Of a DNA stretch of 64,000 nt, positions 15,901 through 25,100 are shown piece by piece. The stretch is from Pycnopodia helianthoides (Eukaryota; Echinodermata; Asteroidea; Forcipulatida; Asteriidae). Under the pieces are notes generated by a model. It saw nothing but the letters and a program-made list of their open reading frames with translations. It was not told where the DNA came from and ran no database searches. Location: assembly GCA_032158295.1 (NCBI GenBank), contig CM063248.1:891828-955827 (forward strand), written 5' to 3'. The first letter of the stretch is position 1; every line of letters begins with the position of its first letter. The translations under genes and the position numbers were made by a program.

Positions 15901-16032
15901 TTATGTTTCCATGCGTCAGGGAGATTAACTTCTAACACCGATCACCCGACTGAGTACAGCACTGTACCGAAGCGGTCCTACGACAGCAACTCTTCCCCCG
16001 TTGCAGAAGAGCCTCAATGTAGCTCCGTCTGA
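926..16032 (+). CDS. Relaxin receptor-like LRR GPCR (LGR type C), 3' part of gene
   Basis: Twelve exons join in frame: 926-1000, 1365-1442, 3624-3695, 4262-4333, 6079-6150, 6907-6978, 7513-7742, 10046-10265, 12458-12690, 14064-14231, 14927-15106 and 15920-16032 (TGA 16030-16032), giving about 527 residues. The first six each encode one leucine-rich repeat in the same phase (72-78 nt), the classic LGR layout. Exon 7 holds the Cys-containing hinge (YAPHVRTC, SDGISSFEDLL) and TM1; exon 8 has TM2-TM3 with SSEVSVFMLTFISLERFICIVYP, where ERF takes the place of DRY; exon 9 has TM4-ECL2-TM5 (NGVCFPLH); exon 10 has TM6 (DALCWLPI); exon 11 has TM7 with NPILYT. In this family the receptor binds relaxin/insulin-like peptides through the LRR ectodomain and signals through G proteins at the plasma membrane; in sea stars such receptors respond to the relaxin-like gonad-stimulating peptide. 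The N-terminus is off-window, so which paralogue this is cannot be settled. If the donor at 15106 is not used, the reading frame stops at 15117 instead. Confidence 0.88.
2883..3420. repeat. 38-bp minisatellite, about 14 copies
   Basis: Tandem units of about 38 bp containing CACTAGCCAGTATTCCTATA repeat through this receptor intron with few changes. CCTCTCACTAG and CCTTCCACTAG variants are grouped: mostly the first in the middle, the second toward the right end. This suggests local amplification of each variant. Confidence 0.95.
3745..4110 (+). repeat. tRNA-derived SINE with AT-rich tail
   Basis: An A-box-like TGGCTAAGCGG (about 3755-3765) and a perfect B-box GGTTCGAATCC (about 3810-3820) sit 45 bases apart, as in a tRNA promoter. 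A degenerate tail of TATCCCAATTAAGTAAAAA-like units follows to about 4110. The cloverleaf arms are not intact and a tail is attached, so this is a SINE in an intron of the receptor gene, not a working tRNA gene. Confidence 0.65.
4675..5745. repeat. Degenerate minisatellite around GGGATGCATGATTCTGAATGCATCTTAGTGC
   Basis: More than twenty units of roughly 30-45 bp share GGGATGCATGATTC and GAATGCATCTTAGTGC, with length changes between units. ATGCAT palindromes recur twice per unit. The array lies in the intron between the fourth and fifth LRR exons. Open frames across it (for example 5219-5500 minus) are repeat artefacts. Confidence 0.9.
9605..9800. repeat. T-rich low-complexity tract
   Basis: Almost pure T/C with TTTA runs, then a short G run near 9765. 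It is simple-sequence DNA in the receptor intron; the phenylalanine-rich frames across it are not genes. Confidence 0.9.
10568..10620. repeat. Short inverted repeat (hairpin)
   Basis: TATAATCACTAGGT is repeated in inverse orientation as ACCTAGTGATTATA about 25 bases later. It lies in the receptor intron just before the 36/37-bp minisatellite. Its role is unknown; it may be the relic of a small palindromic element. Confidence 0.7.
10778..11738. repeat. 36/37-bp minisatellite, 26 units of two types
   Basis: The unit carries CGACTCAATGTAGACACAAA followed by CCTTGTCCATCGT. Units differ almost only at the junction: GTAAACG gives a 36-bp unit (A) and GTGACACG gives a 37-bp unit (D). In order the junctions read A, D x8, A, D, A x3, D, A x4, D x8. 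There are no unique spacers, so this is not a CRISPR array. It lies in the intron between the TM3 and TM4 exons of the receptor. Confidence 0.97.
13433..13693 (-). pseudogene. Penelope-like element GIY-YIG endonuclease remnant
   Basis: The minus strand encodes about 86 residues beginning YAISCQCCPSLVYIGQIGQSLY, then HFNLPGRYLHHLKV and FEREAAEQK. This matches the pattern of the C-terminal GIY-YIG endonuclease domain of Penelope-like retroelements (Y-x-I-x-C-x-x-C-x-x-x-YIG-x-T-GRSL, later a GH-x-x-x-D-like block). The catalytic region is eroded: GQIGQ stands for GxTGR and the R-x-x-EH stretch is lost. No reverse transcriptase is seen next to it, so it is a 3' fragment fixed in the receptor intron. 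Confidence 0.7.
13709..13866. repeat. Possible small inverted-repeat element
   Basis: CCATTCAGGCTGTGGCCGAATTG at the left is partly mirrored by AGCCGTAGCCGAAGTCACCTGATTCAGAC at the right. A shorter related piece (GGCTTCGGCTGTAACTATG, then GGCAAAGCCTATTCGTCAA) occurs near 7883-7935. It looks like a degraded palindromic element in an intron. Confidence 0.4.
15176..15485. repeat. CCCATCCC-rich minisatellite
   Basis: Variable short units built on TGTACCCATCCCCAACCCAT fill the start of the last receptor intron. The two overlapping plus-strand open frames here encode only repeats of HPSPTHH type and are not genes. Confidence 0.9.
15735..15818 (-). repeat. tRNA-derived SINE fragment
   Basis: Read on the minus strand, this has a perfect B-box (GGTTCGAATCC, complement at 15741-15751) about 60 bases after an A-box-like stretch. 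It lies about 100 bases before the last receptor exon. It is probably the head of a SINE, not a functional tRNA gene. Confidence 0.5.
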
Positions 16033-17061
16033 CAGACCCGGGCGTCATCCACGGCAACAAGAACTTGTTGGAAACAATGTACTGGTTTCCCAAGCTGAGT
16101 GCGCTGCCAACGGTCATCATATCCTGATATATATTTCTGATACCATGACTGACTTATTTATTGGGAGACGTTTGCGGTTGTTAACATTCATCAACATTAC
16201 AGCTGAAACGCCGAAGTTGTGGGCTTTCCGCCTTAAGGCCGTGACCAAATAACTATATTTAAAACAAACGAGATAGTTGTTTCAGAAAAGGTCGGCGGTA
16301 AAATAACGGTGAAGAAGTAACTTTTGTGTTTACATCGGGTATTACAATGAGTAAGGACTTCAGTATTACGCCGCCGAAAAGAGCACATGGGAAACTTGAT
16401 AATACTGCGTATACTGCGTAATGACTGACATTATAACAAACTAAACGTTGAAGTTAAATGATTATAACAGTGGTGGTAGTACTTAGGCATACCTTACCGA
16501 GGCGAGACTATAGCAGCATTATCAGCACATAACCGTCCAATGGAGCTGGTGTACTCCAAAGCTCATAGTTTTTATACTGCAGCATAACCACTGATTGTTC
16601 GTTGTTTGACTACAAGAGTTACAAAGAAAAAAGTGTTTATCTTTTGCCATGCAAACCGTCTCATCAGTACAAGGCTATCTAGTTATGATTACAAGTCCAG
16701 ATCATTTAAATATCTAAGTTTTCCCATAAGGTCTTCTAAGTTGTAACTATTATGGCCAGTCGCAAAAGATGCAGGAGTGGTAGGGAGTGGTTTTTGTTTG
16801 TTCGTCAGAACATGGTATTCTCAGAATGAAATCACCTGAGACTGTTCCTGGCAACCTGTTACAGTGTTTAGTTGTTCTTTCCATAGCGCTAGAACCTTTC
16901 AATGTTGCAACAATAGTGCACCGTCTTAAGCACACTTGTTTTCCCATCACACTTTAAAGCTATGTATGTGAAATCCAAGGTTCCCCATGGTGTTCGTATT
17001 TCACGTGAGACTTGAATGGTCTAAGGTGCCCAAGGTACAGGAGGAGCCTTGATGTACTTAC

Positions 17062-17212
17062 GACCCTTTTCGAAATCATAGCTTGGGCTCCGCTTCCAGC
17101 TTAAGGCTAAGCCTCTTATTTGAAAACACACGCTTTTAGTACGGGGCCTTTTAACAGGCAGACAGAGCCTAAAGCCTGAGGCCAAGCCCAAGCTGTGGTT
17201 TCAAAAAGGGTC
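17062..17212. mobile_element. Palindromic MITE-like element
   Basis: The left end GACCCTTTTCGAAATCATAG is mirrored by the right end CTGTGGTTTCAAAAAGGGTC, and the inner parts (AGCTTGGGCT... and ...AGCCCAAGCT) also pair. At about 151 bp with no coding capacity it fits a non-autonomous DNA element. Confidence 0.75.
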
Positions 17213-17949
17213 AAGTTTCTGCCTCGGATGAGGTACAAGGTTCGGGTAACATTTAGGCACAAGGTTCTGGCTATATTAAGGTCTTTGTTTACATTTAGGG
17301 TCGCAGCTGCATTGGGTCAAGAGGAAAAAAGCTCAATGTTTGACGAATTACCCTCTTGAAGTGGTTGACGACCCCCAAGGTAAATCTTTTGGTGCATGAA
17401 TGAAAAGCACGTACTAGGAAAAAAGCGGTTTTTAATTTCACAAAAATTGTGTTCTTATGCCCGTTTTCTGTGCAGTTGATTTGAACAGCGGTCGAGATAT
17501 TCGTCTTTTTGAAGTGCTGCTGTATGTTTATAAGAAAACACCGTCAAAATAGTACTGTATTATATTATACAGAAATGCAAATGTCTTGTTTGTAAAAGAA
17601 CAATTCATGTATCTTACGAATTAATAGATTCTCAATCAAGTGTAAACATTATTATCACTTCTATCTTCACTATTCTGCACAGTATTGTACAATATAACGA
17701 ACTTTATTATAATATAACAGAGTATATGTGTACTTATAGTAGTCACTTTATGCATACTTTGTATTAAAAAATGGCGTATGCTTCTATAGTTTGAGGGTTT
17801 TTCCTTTACCACACTTGTTCATTGATGTTTATATACCTAATATATACTGAATAATGTGCATCCAAGATTAAACCGAACGTATTTGCTAAAAATGAATTTT
17901 TCAAAAACAGCATTTCGGTTGTTGCAGAAAGTCCGCGGTTACGTTAGTA

Positions 17950-18096
17950 TAATATTGACTGCTTCGAGTGCTATGGTATACAAATATTGACTGCTTCGAG
18001 TGGCGTAGTAAAACTAGTCACTCGAGGTATCCCCGGAGCAGCCTATCTTCCCGAAGCGAAGCCGAGACAAAGCAGTCAATATTTGTTTTATAATAC
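17950..18096. repeat. Direct plus inverted repeat (CAAATATTGACTGCTTCGAG)
   Basis: The 20-base sequence CAAATATTGACTGCTTCGAG occurs twice in direct order near 17957 and 17985, and a mirror copy (GCAGTCAATATTTG) closes the element near 18083. It is likely a small inverted-repeat element with a duplicated left end. Confidence 0.65.
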
Positions 18097-18451
18097 CTCT
18101 TCCTTTGATTACATATTAATACTTTAATAAAATTAATTCACACTTACGTACGTGGCAATCAAATCGTCAAACAAGAACTGTAAAATCTTACGTTGAAATA
18201 CCAAGTTTTGACAAAATAAGAGGGTACCAGACTACTGCTGTTACGTTCGTTCTCTAAACCGTATTTCAAATGCACACATTTTGTTCATTACACCGGTCAT
18301 GGTATCCATGCACTAGTACATCGTTCGCTAGGCTATCGTTGAATAGTTCGTTGAATAGTTCGTTTGGTCGGTGAACGTGTACAAGAGTAAAAAATACACA
18401 ACACCATGTGACGCGCTCTCGGCCAATCAACAGATAGATTTACCGTGCTGT

Positions 18452-18640
18452 GAAAGGGTTACAAACTATTTATCATCCTCGTACACGTAACGTTAAAGAC
18501 GTCTAGGTACTGCATGCCATGTGATAGTACATCGGCGGCCATGTGAAAGGGTTACAAACTATTTATCATCCTCGTACGCGTAACGTTAAAGACGTCTAGG
18601 TACTGCATGCCATGTGATAGTAAAACTAAGACATATCATG
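18452..18640. repeat. Tandem duplication of a block of about 90 bp
   Basis: GTGAAAGGGTTACAAACTAT through CATGCCATGTGATAGTA occurs twice in a row with only one or two differences (GTACACG versus GTACGCG). The near-identity suggests a recent duplication. Confidence 0.9.
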
Positions 18641-19026
18641 TGACGCGCTCTAAACCAAGGAAAAGGCAGAATATTTGTAAGGGGTGTTTAATGTAATTTA
18701 TTGGTTGCTGTGCGTGTACATTTTTCACATAGGTATTGTTGACTAACACAATTAAGGAGATTTTGTTGCTTACGCTGTATACAATACCCGAAATGTTCCA
18801 TAGGGTGTTCCTCCAGCCCCCCCCCTAAAAAAAATGTTCCACTATACACACTCTTTTCCTCTTGTACAGAAGTATACCCCCCCCCCTAAAATCCTTTGAA
18901 GAATTCCTGAAATTCCAAGAACACAATGAAGACACAATATGAGGGGTACACCATGCCGCATGTCGAGCACCAAATGTTTTGCTTTAAGCAGAGTATAATA
19001 ACCTTAAAGCAATATCTAAGTGGTCT

Positions 19027-19215
19027 CCAGGGCTCAATTTCATCGCTGTTCTCAGTGGAAAATATTGCTTATTAATTTTCTACTAAGCAAAAAAATGCAG
19101 GATACCGTTTACAGATAAACATGTGACATGGTATATTGGCTGGTATTCTTACTCGGGTAAGCTTAGTGTTGTATCGAGCTACGGTAACATTTTGTGCCTA
19201 AAGCAGCTCTATGAA
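19027..19215. mobile_element. Inverted-repeat element, GGGCTCAATTTCAT type
   Basis: CCAGGGCTCAATTTCATCGCTG at the left end is matched by CAGCTCTATGAAATTTAGCCCAGG at the right. Related GGGCTCAATTTAATGGAGCTGC sequence occurs near 53330 and GGTTAATTTCATACAACTG near 50175, so it belongs to a dispersed non-autonomous family. Confidence 0.7.
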
Positions 19216-19232
19216 ATTTAGCCCAGGTTCAT

Positions 19233-19552
19233 ATAGCCCTTTTCACACTACTCTATTCCCCATGGGCAACCCCGTGGAATAACGTTCGGCCTTTTCACAC
19301 TATGATCGCTTTCCCCCCTGTCTGCCCCGGCAAGTGGGCATACCCGGGGAATAGCCAACCCTGATCCAGAGTAGGGGTAAGCGGTAAACCCCGGGGTATT
19401 TTTGAAACATGCAACAGGAACACTGTGGAATAGGGACCTAGGCAGGGAAAGTGTGAACGTGCGCCGGTGTAACCGTAGTGTAAAAACAAAACCCGGGGCC
19501 TCCCCGGGACTGTATTTCACGGGGTAAGAGATGCAGTGTGAAAAGGGCTTTA
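19233..19552. mobile_element. MITE with AGCCCTTTTCACACT ends
   Basis: A left end TAGCCCTTTTCACACT and a right end AGTGTGAAAAGGGCTTTA form terminal inverted repeats around about 290 bp of GC-rich sequence containing CCCCGGGG-type motifs. The base composition is clearly higher in GC than the surroundings. No coding sequence; it follows directly after another inverted-repeat element. Confidence 0.8.
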
Positions 19553-20399
19553 CATGGGTCCAGATCCCCGCGAGGTTTAGGTGGGGTAGTCATCCCTGAC
19601 TTGGCGCTGCACCGACGTGTCTCTCGTCAATTCGTTCCAAGACAAATACTAAATTGGTCATTATCGAGTTAAACGAAAACAAATATTGTTTTTTAATCTG
19701 ATTGCTGACTATAAAGGTCAAGTGGAAGAGGAAGAGGAAGATTTCCTTCTGAAATGCAGACAGAGTCACACTCAAAATAAGTCAGTCAATATTTCTGACA
19801 AAACATAACACTATAACTTGCTGACAAATACACAGGTTGGTTGGATAGTGTGTATACTGAAAACTACTGGATTGAAATGATTTATATTACAAGAGTTTGA
19901 ATCAGGGCGAACAAACCTATTCTTACACCACTTGAATGTTTTCAATTCTTTTTTCGTACACACCAGAGAAAGGTTTAACTATATTTTTTTTTTACAATGG
20001 TCACAGTGCCCTTCTCTTACAAAAGCCGTAGAACATAAAAACAAGCCTGAAATAGAAGGGCTTTTCTGCCAGTGCATGCAATTCAGCAACAAAGAGATCA
20101 GCCCAGTTCAGCAACATGCGGAATTTCAGTCTTTAGTTCAAGTAAATGCTTTCTGGGACCACGGAAAGGGCAGGTATTCAAGGCTTGAAAATCGGTACCT
20201 TTTTAACAATAACAAGATTTGCAGTACAGAAAAGCGAATTCCTCGTGTCTCCCACCTATTAAGGTTGGCAAATTGGTTATGAACAAAGAACCATCTCCGT
20301 CACGGACTAGACGCCATCTGATTGGCTGCTCAGAGTCATCTCAGCACGGGAGGCGTTGGCCGAAGGCATACCTCCAACCAGCGCAATATACATAGGCCT

Positions 20400-20523
20400 A
20401 CCCATAGTCCAGATAGTCACCATACTTACAGGTTGTCCGTCGACTGAGCTTCGATAACATCTGGTGTTGTTTCTCTTCAACTCTGCACACAGAGCGAGCA
20501 GCGTGAAACCACGGTTAAAACCA
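20400..20523 (+). other. Candidate 5' untranslated exon of the next gene
   Basis: A GC-richer stretch ends in a good splice donor (CCA|GTAAGTT at 20523/20524). The coding exon of the next gene has a good acceptor at 22091-22092 (CATTCACAG), 12 bases before its ATG, so a non-coding first exon is expected upstream. The left boundary is a guess, and the donor motif is itself duplicated just downstream. Confidence 0.25.
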
Positions 20524-20814
20524 GTAAGTTAAAAATACCAGTAAGTTAAAAATACTTATGTGTCGAAGACTCACCAACATATCTCATTAACTTTATACCC
20601 TAACATTAAAGCAATATCCAACACGGCCAATCTTTGTTCACTTGTTTGGGGTCGCGATGAGTGCAAAGATATAACACTACATGTATTTCCATCACCTTTG
20701 TACCTCATCTCACCGTCTTAGTAATCGGGTAAATCACTTTATCAAGTTATACACCGCTATGAAAACTGACTGGGTAAATGTTATAAACAATTTCGGATTG
20801 AACAGAGCAAAATT

Positions 20815-20885
20815 GACTAGAGCTGGACCTTCGGCACTTTAATCCGGAGGTCGCAGGTTCCAGTCCAGCTCTCGTCAATAGTTCT
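20815..20885 (+). repeat. tRNA-like repeat fragment
   Basis: TAGAGCTGGACCTTCGGCAC and the B-box-like GGTTCCAGTCC lie about 45 bases apart. The spacing and wording suggest a tRNA-derived SINE head; one B-box base is off consensus. Confidence 0.35.
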
Positions 20886-22104
20886 CTGCTCAACCCAAAA
20901 TTATTTGTAAATTATTTTATGTATATAGTTTACAGAGAAGTTATGATGCATTATTTAAGCAATTACAATAATGTCATAAAAAATATCCCCAAATCCAGTC
21001 GCCACATTTTCACCAATTGTTCACCTACCCCAAAATAATTTCTTACTTGCATCAACATTGTAATGTTGTTGTTCAAAACAAGTTATTTAAAACATTTTAA
21101 AGGGGCGCCGGTCAATAGCTTACCGGTTTCCTGGCCACCCTGCAGATAGGTAGATACAAAGCATCGGCTTGCCAGGCAAATATAATACATGATTTAGGGG
21201 ACAAGGAATTCGAGTAATAGAACTGGTGTATTTGGGGTCGATTGACCCTAGATTGAAATCCTTGATTAGCCGAATAAAAAAAGATTGGACAGCTCCATAA
21301 TAAAAACAGTTAAAAGTTACAGCTAGTGTGAATTTTAGGCGACGCGGCGTTTACACGTTATCTGTTGACGCAATTGCCGCATGTGTCCTGCTTGAAAGGG
21401 TCAAAAGCCATTGTGAGCCCGCCCGACCAGAAATCTTTAACAACGGCCATTAAAATCTGAGCTTTCAGAATTATTTAAAACTTGTTGCAATTTCAGGTGT
21501 TTTGGAAGAACCTCGGATATTGAGACCTTATCTGTCTGAAATGGGTTGTAAAATTGATTCAGGTCTTTATTGCCCGTTTTGATGTTAAAATCAATTTTGA
21601 ACTACATTTGATTAACTATACTGCATTAATCGGTTTTAATATTCGGAACAACTTCCATATCCGACTGACACTTGTTAACTCATTGTTACCAAAAGCGTTA
21701 TTTTATTTGAGTAAATCATATCAGTAAAATAAATACTTTTTATTTCATAAAGAATGAAAAAGTGTCATCTTTTACGGAAATTTTACCTAATATTCTCCCC
21801 TTTTTTATGGAAAAACGCTGTAGAGAGATTGCGAAAATACCGCCCTCTGTTTAAATGTATTTGTGGCGCAATGCTTGTTGACAAAATACGTAGCCTACTG
21901 CGATTGGGAAATTGCAAAGTTCAAATTGTTTGAAATAAATGGGTACAATTTGGATGACGAATGTTTTTTTATTGAATTGATGTTAATATCTCACAGTTAT
22001 GCTAAAATATTTAAAGAAATTTGATATTTCTGTTAATATCGGCAGATTACATTTGAGTACAATAGTCTTTTATATAATTGTTTCATTCACAGCAACCAGC
22101 AACT

Positions 22105-25100
22105 ATGGCCGTCCAACTCGGGACCTACTTTGTCCTAACTCTTCTCACGTTCGTTGTACTTCCCGGGGAATCGGACGCAGCTTTCGGCCAGTCCATCAAT
22201 GACAAAGTGACAGATTTACGCTTCAAGAACATGGGGGAAGCATATATATCAGAGTTTGAGATAGTAGACAGCAGAGCCAATTTCGAAGTCGTTTTAGAGG
22301 TTGGTCTTTATTTTATAGGCCTCTGGGTAACACATTTTGCCTTTTCCCAAAACGTGTATAAATCACCACCGTGCTGTACATTGCCAGACCTTACACCCGT
22401 GACAGTTTGTTCACCTCGACTACCTGAAGGCAATTTGTTCATCACTCAATAGAGAAAAAAATACCTAGAATCTTAAATAGAGATCGTAGAAGTTTTATCG
22501 ACAGTTAAGAAAGGCATCTCAAAACTTATTTAGCTGTTATTTTTATTTTAGATTTCAAGGTGGCATTTAAAAAAACATTAATTCTTTAATATGACAAGTA
22601 CATTTTATGATAACTTGCCTGCAAGGAAAGTCCTTGAATGTACATGAGCACTCTTTTTGTAATAAAAGGGGTGGCATGGTCTGTTTAGAAAGTTAAGTCG
22701 TTAAAGTTTAATCTAGTCGTTAATAATGTGACTTACAAGTTGTGTCTTATTCTCACTGTAGTAAAATGTACTTGTAAAATTGCAACAGTGGCACTTCAAG
22801 AATGATTTCTATTTTTACGGTGTACGCTCTCCCTGAGCGTTGTCCGAATGTGGGGTGAGAGCAAAATAATGAAAGTATCCAGAACTAGTCATGTATATCA
22901 CATCAGCCTATAACTCAATATTCCTTTACATCAAGTTTGCGGCCAGTACTTTCACGACGGGAAACGTTCAATTCTAAAATTCTCTCTACACAAAAAAAGC
23001 ACAGTGGACGTTCTAACAGTGAGTCGTTAGACCGAGTGCTCTATTAACCATACCGTCATTTTGTAATTAACAATACATAGCTTTGTTAAATTGTTGGGCT
23101 TTTTTACGGGTTGTTTTTTCAGGACACACTGAACGAAGCAGAGTATTGGGTGGTAGATTTTGAGCCGTATAATATGAATGCGAACACCGCTGTCGATCCA
23201 TACACCGGGGACATCAACCCAGAAAACACTGGTGAATGCTCCAATGTCATGTTTGATGCACCATACAGTCAGCAAGACGTGGCCGCCGGGTATTACTTCA
23301 GTGATGTGGGCAACTTCATGTGAGTTAATTCTTTTTAGGATGTATCTGGCTACATTATTAAAGAAGGAAAAAACGTATGTATCTGTCATACTGCATTCGT
23401 CACTGAAAAAGACCAACGGTGACAGATAAACAAACCCCTACATTTTAAAATGTAGTCCCAGGAAGACCTCTCAGTCCGCTAGAGTTGTTTAATTGTCAAG
23501 TTGGATATTCTTCAAAAAATTATACAAAAACAAGCAAGCAATCGTGTTAGGGGTAAGTGAACTTTGGGGGAAATTGTTGGTGAAAAACATTGGGCTCTGA
23601 TTCGACAGGTCATGTCAGTCCCTGGTGCTATGTGGGCTTATGGCCAACAATCGGGGGTGTCTAGCGTATTAATGTGTCTAATGTTGTAGTGGGGGTGTAT
23701 AAATGAATGTAATTATATAAATGATATTAATATTTTATGTTGTCAATTCTGTAGATCTCGCAACGTGAGCCTTTTGAACGATCAAAGCAATGGAAACAGC
23801 ATACATAAGCGTCTGTTCACTAGCTACGTACGGGGACAATCCTTCACTGATATAGACAGCGATGGAGAGAATATTCAGAGACGTGATTACATCTTGTCAT
23901 TCAACCGTAAGAATTCATTCCTAAAGGATTTATTCACTAGGCATTTTCACAAGCTTTTTTCACTTAACATTGTGTTACATCGCAATCTTACCGACGATAA
24001 TTTTTTTGAGCTATTACATTGATATTAAGCTCTCACTGACTTCCCATTGCAAAGCATTAATAGGGCGTAACTCCCCACCAAAACGCCCTTTTGAATCTCA
24101 GTCAATAACTGACATTTTCCGACAGAATGAGTGTAGTTCTCCTCGATTAGATCATTCTAATCGAAATGTCGAGTTGGTATATATAGGCAACCAGTGCTGT
24201 TCAGAACCGACACTGCTCATAATGTGTGACTGGTGGGCACAATAGGCGGCAGCAGACTTAAAGGCAAAGTGTACCTTTGGTTTTGGGGACCTTTGATTGT
24301 TTAAATGCTATTTAAATGTATAGATATATACAATAAAACTAACCTGTGAAAACTTCAGTTCAAAAGGTGGTCTCGTTTTTGAAATATTGCCAAAATCTGC
24401 AGCGAATTTATGTCCACGCATAATAATCCCTAACTGGAATACAAAATAAGATTCAAATTTGGGGGGATAAAAACTGACATCTTTTTTTTATCCACATTAT
24501 TTTGAATTGAAATATTTTTTCTAAATGCTTTATACTATCGCAAGTTGCTGTACTTCTAACCAAGTAAGTTTTTATTGCCATTACTTTTTGGAGTGATTAC
24601 CAATCGTATACCTTCCCTTTAACCATTAAAGCCATTGTTTTGGGAAATGAGCGCATGCTCAAAACTATGTAAACAATAACCGTTGAGTCTGCTCCCATTA
24701 ACACGTTGAGGCAAACCTTAGTCTCAAGGTTTGGGGGTAAAGTTTTGGGGTTTGGGGGTTTGTTTGTTTTTTCAATTTGCCACATAATTTAATTTACACG
24801 TTATTTCATATGGAATATTTATGTGTTGCATCTTTTAGAAAACTTTGGGTTCTTTTTCAACTGTACAAACACCAACGGAGAAAACATTTGGAGTTTTGCC
24901 AACACTACAGACACCATTGAATTCCGATCCACAATTTACTTCACTAACGTTCGACCAGTGGATCCAGAAGACGGTACCAAGGTATGCTGATGGCTTGTAT
25001 GGAGTCATATTTTTACAATATCAATTCCAACATGTATACAGAAGGGAAAGTTAGCATACTTCAGCTATATAGTTTCCTCCTTGGATACCAAATACAAATA

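Larger units (their letters stand above)
16033..22090. other. Intergenic region with several palindromic elements
   Basis: I see no conserved coding sequence between the receptor stop and the next gene. It holds inverted-repeat elements (listed separately), a direct duplication near 18460-18640, a C-rich dispersed repeat near 18865-18985 that resembles 1620-1740, and a tRNA-like repeat near 20815-20885. Candidate polyadenylation signals for the receptor are ATTAAA near 17764 and AATAAA near 18125; neither is decisive. Confidence 0.6.
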
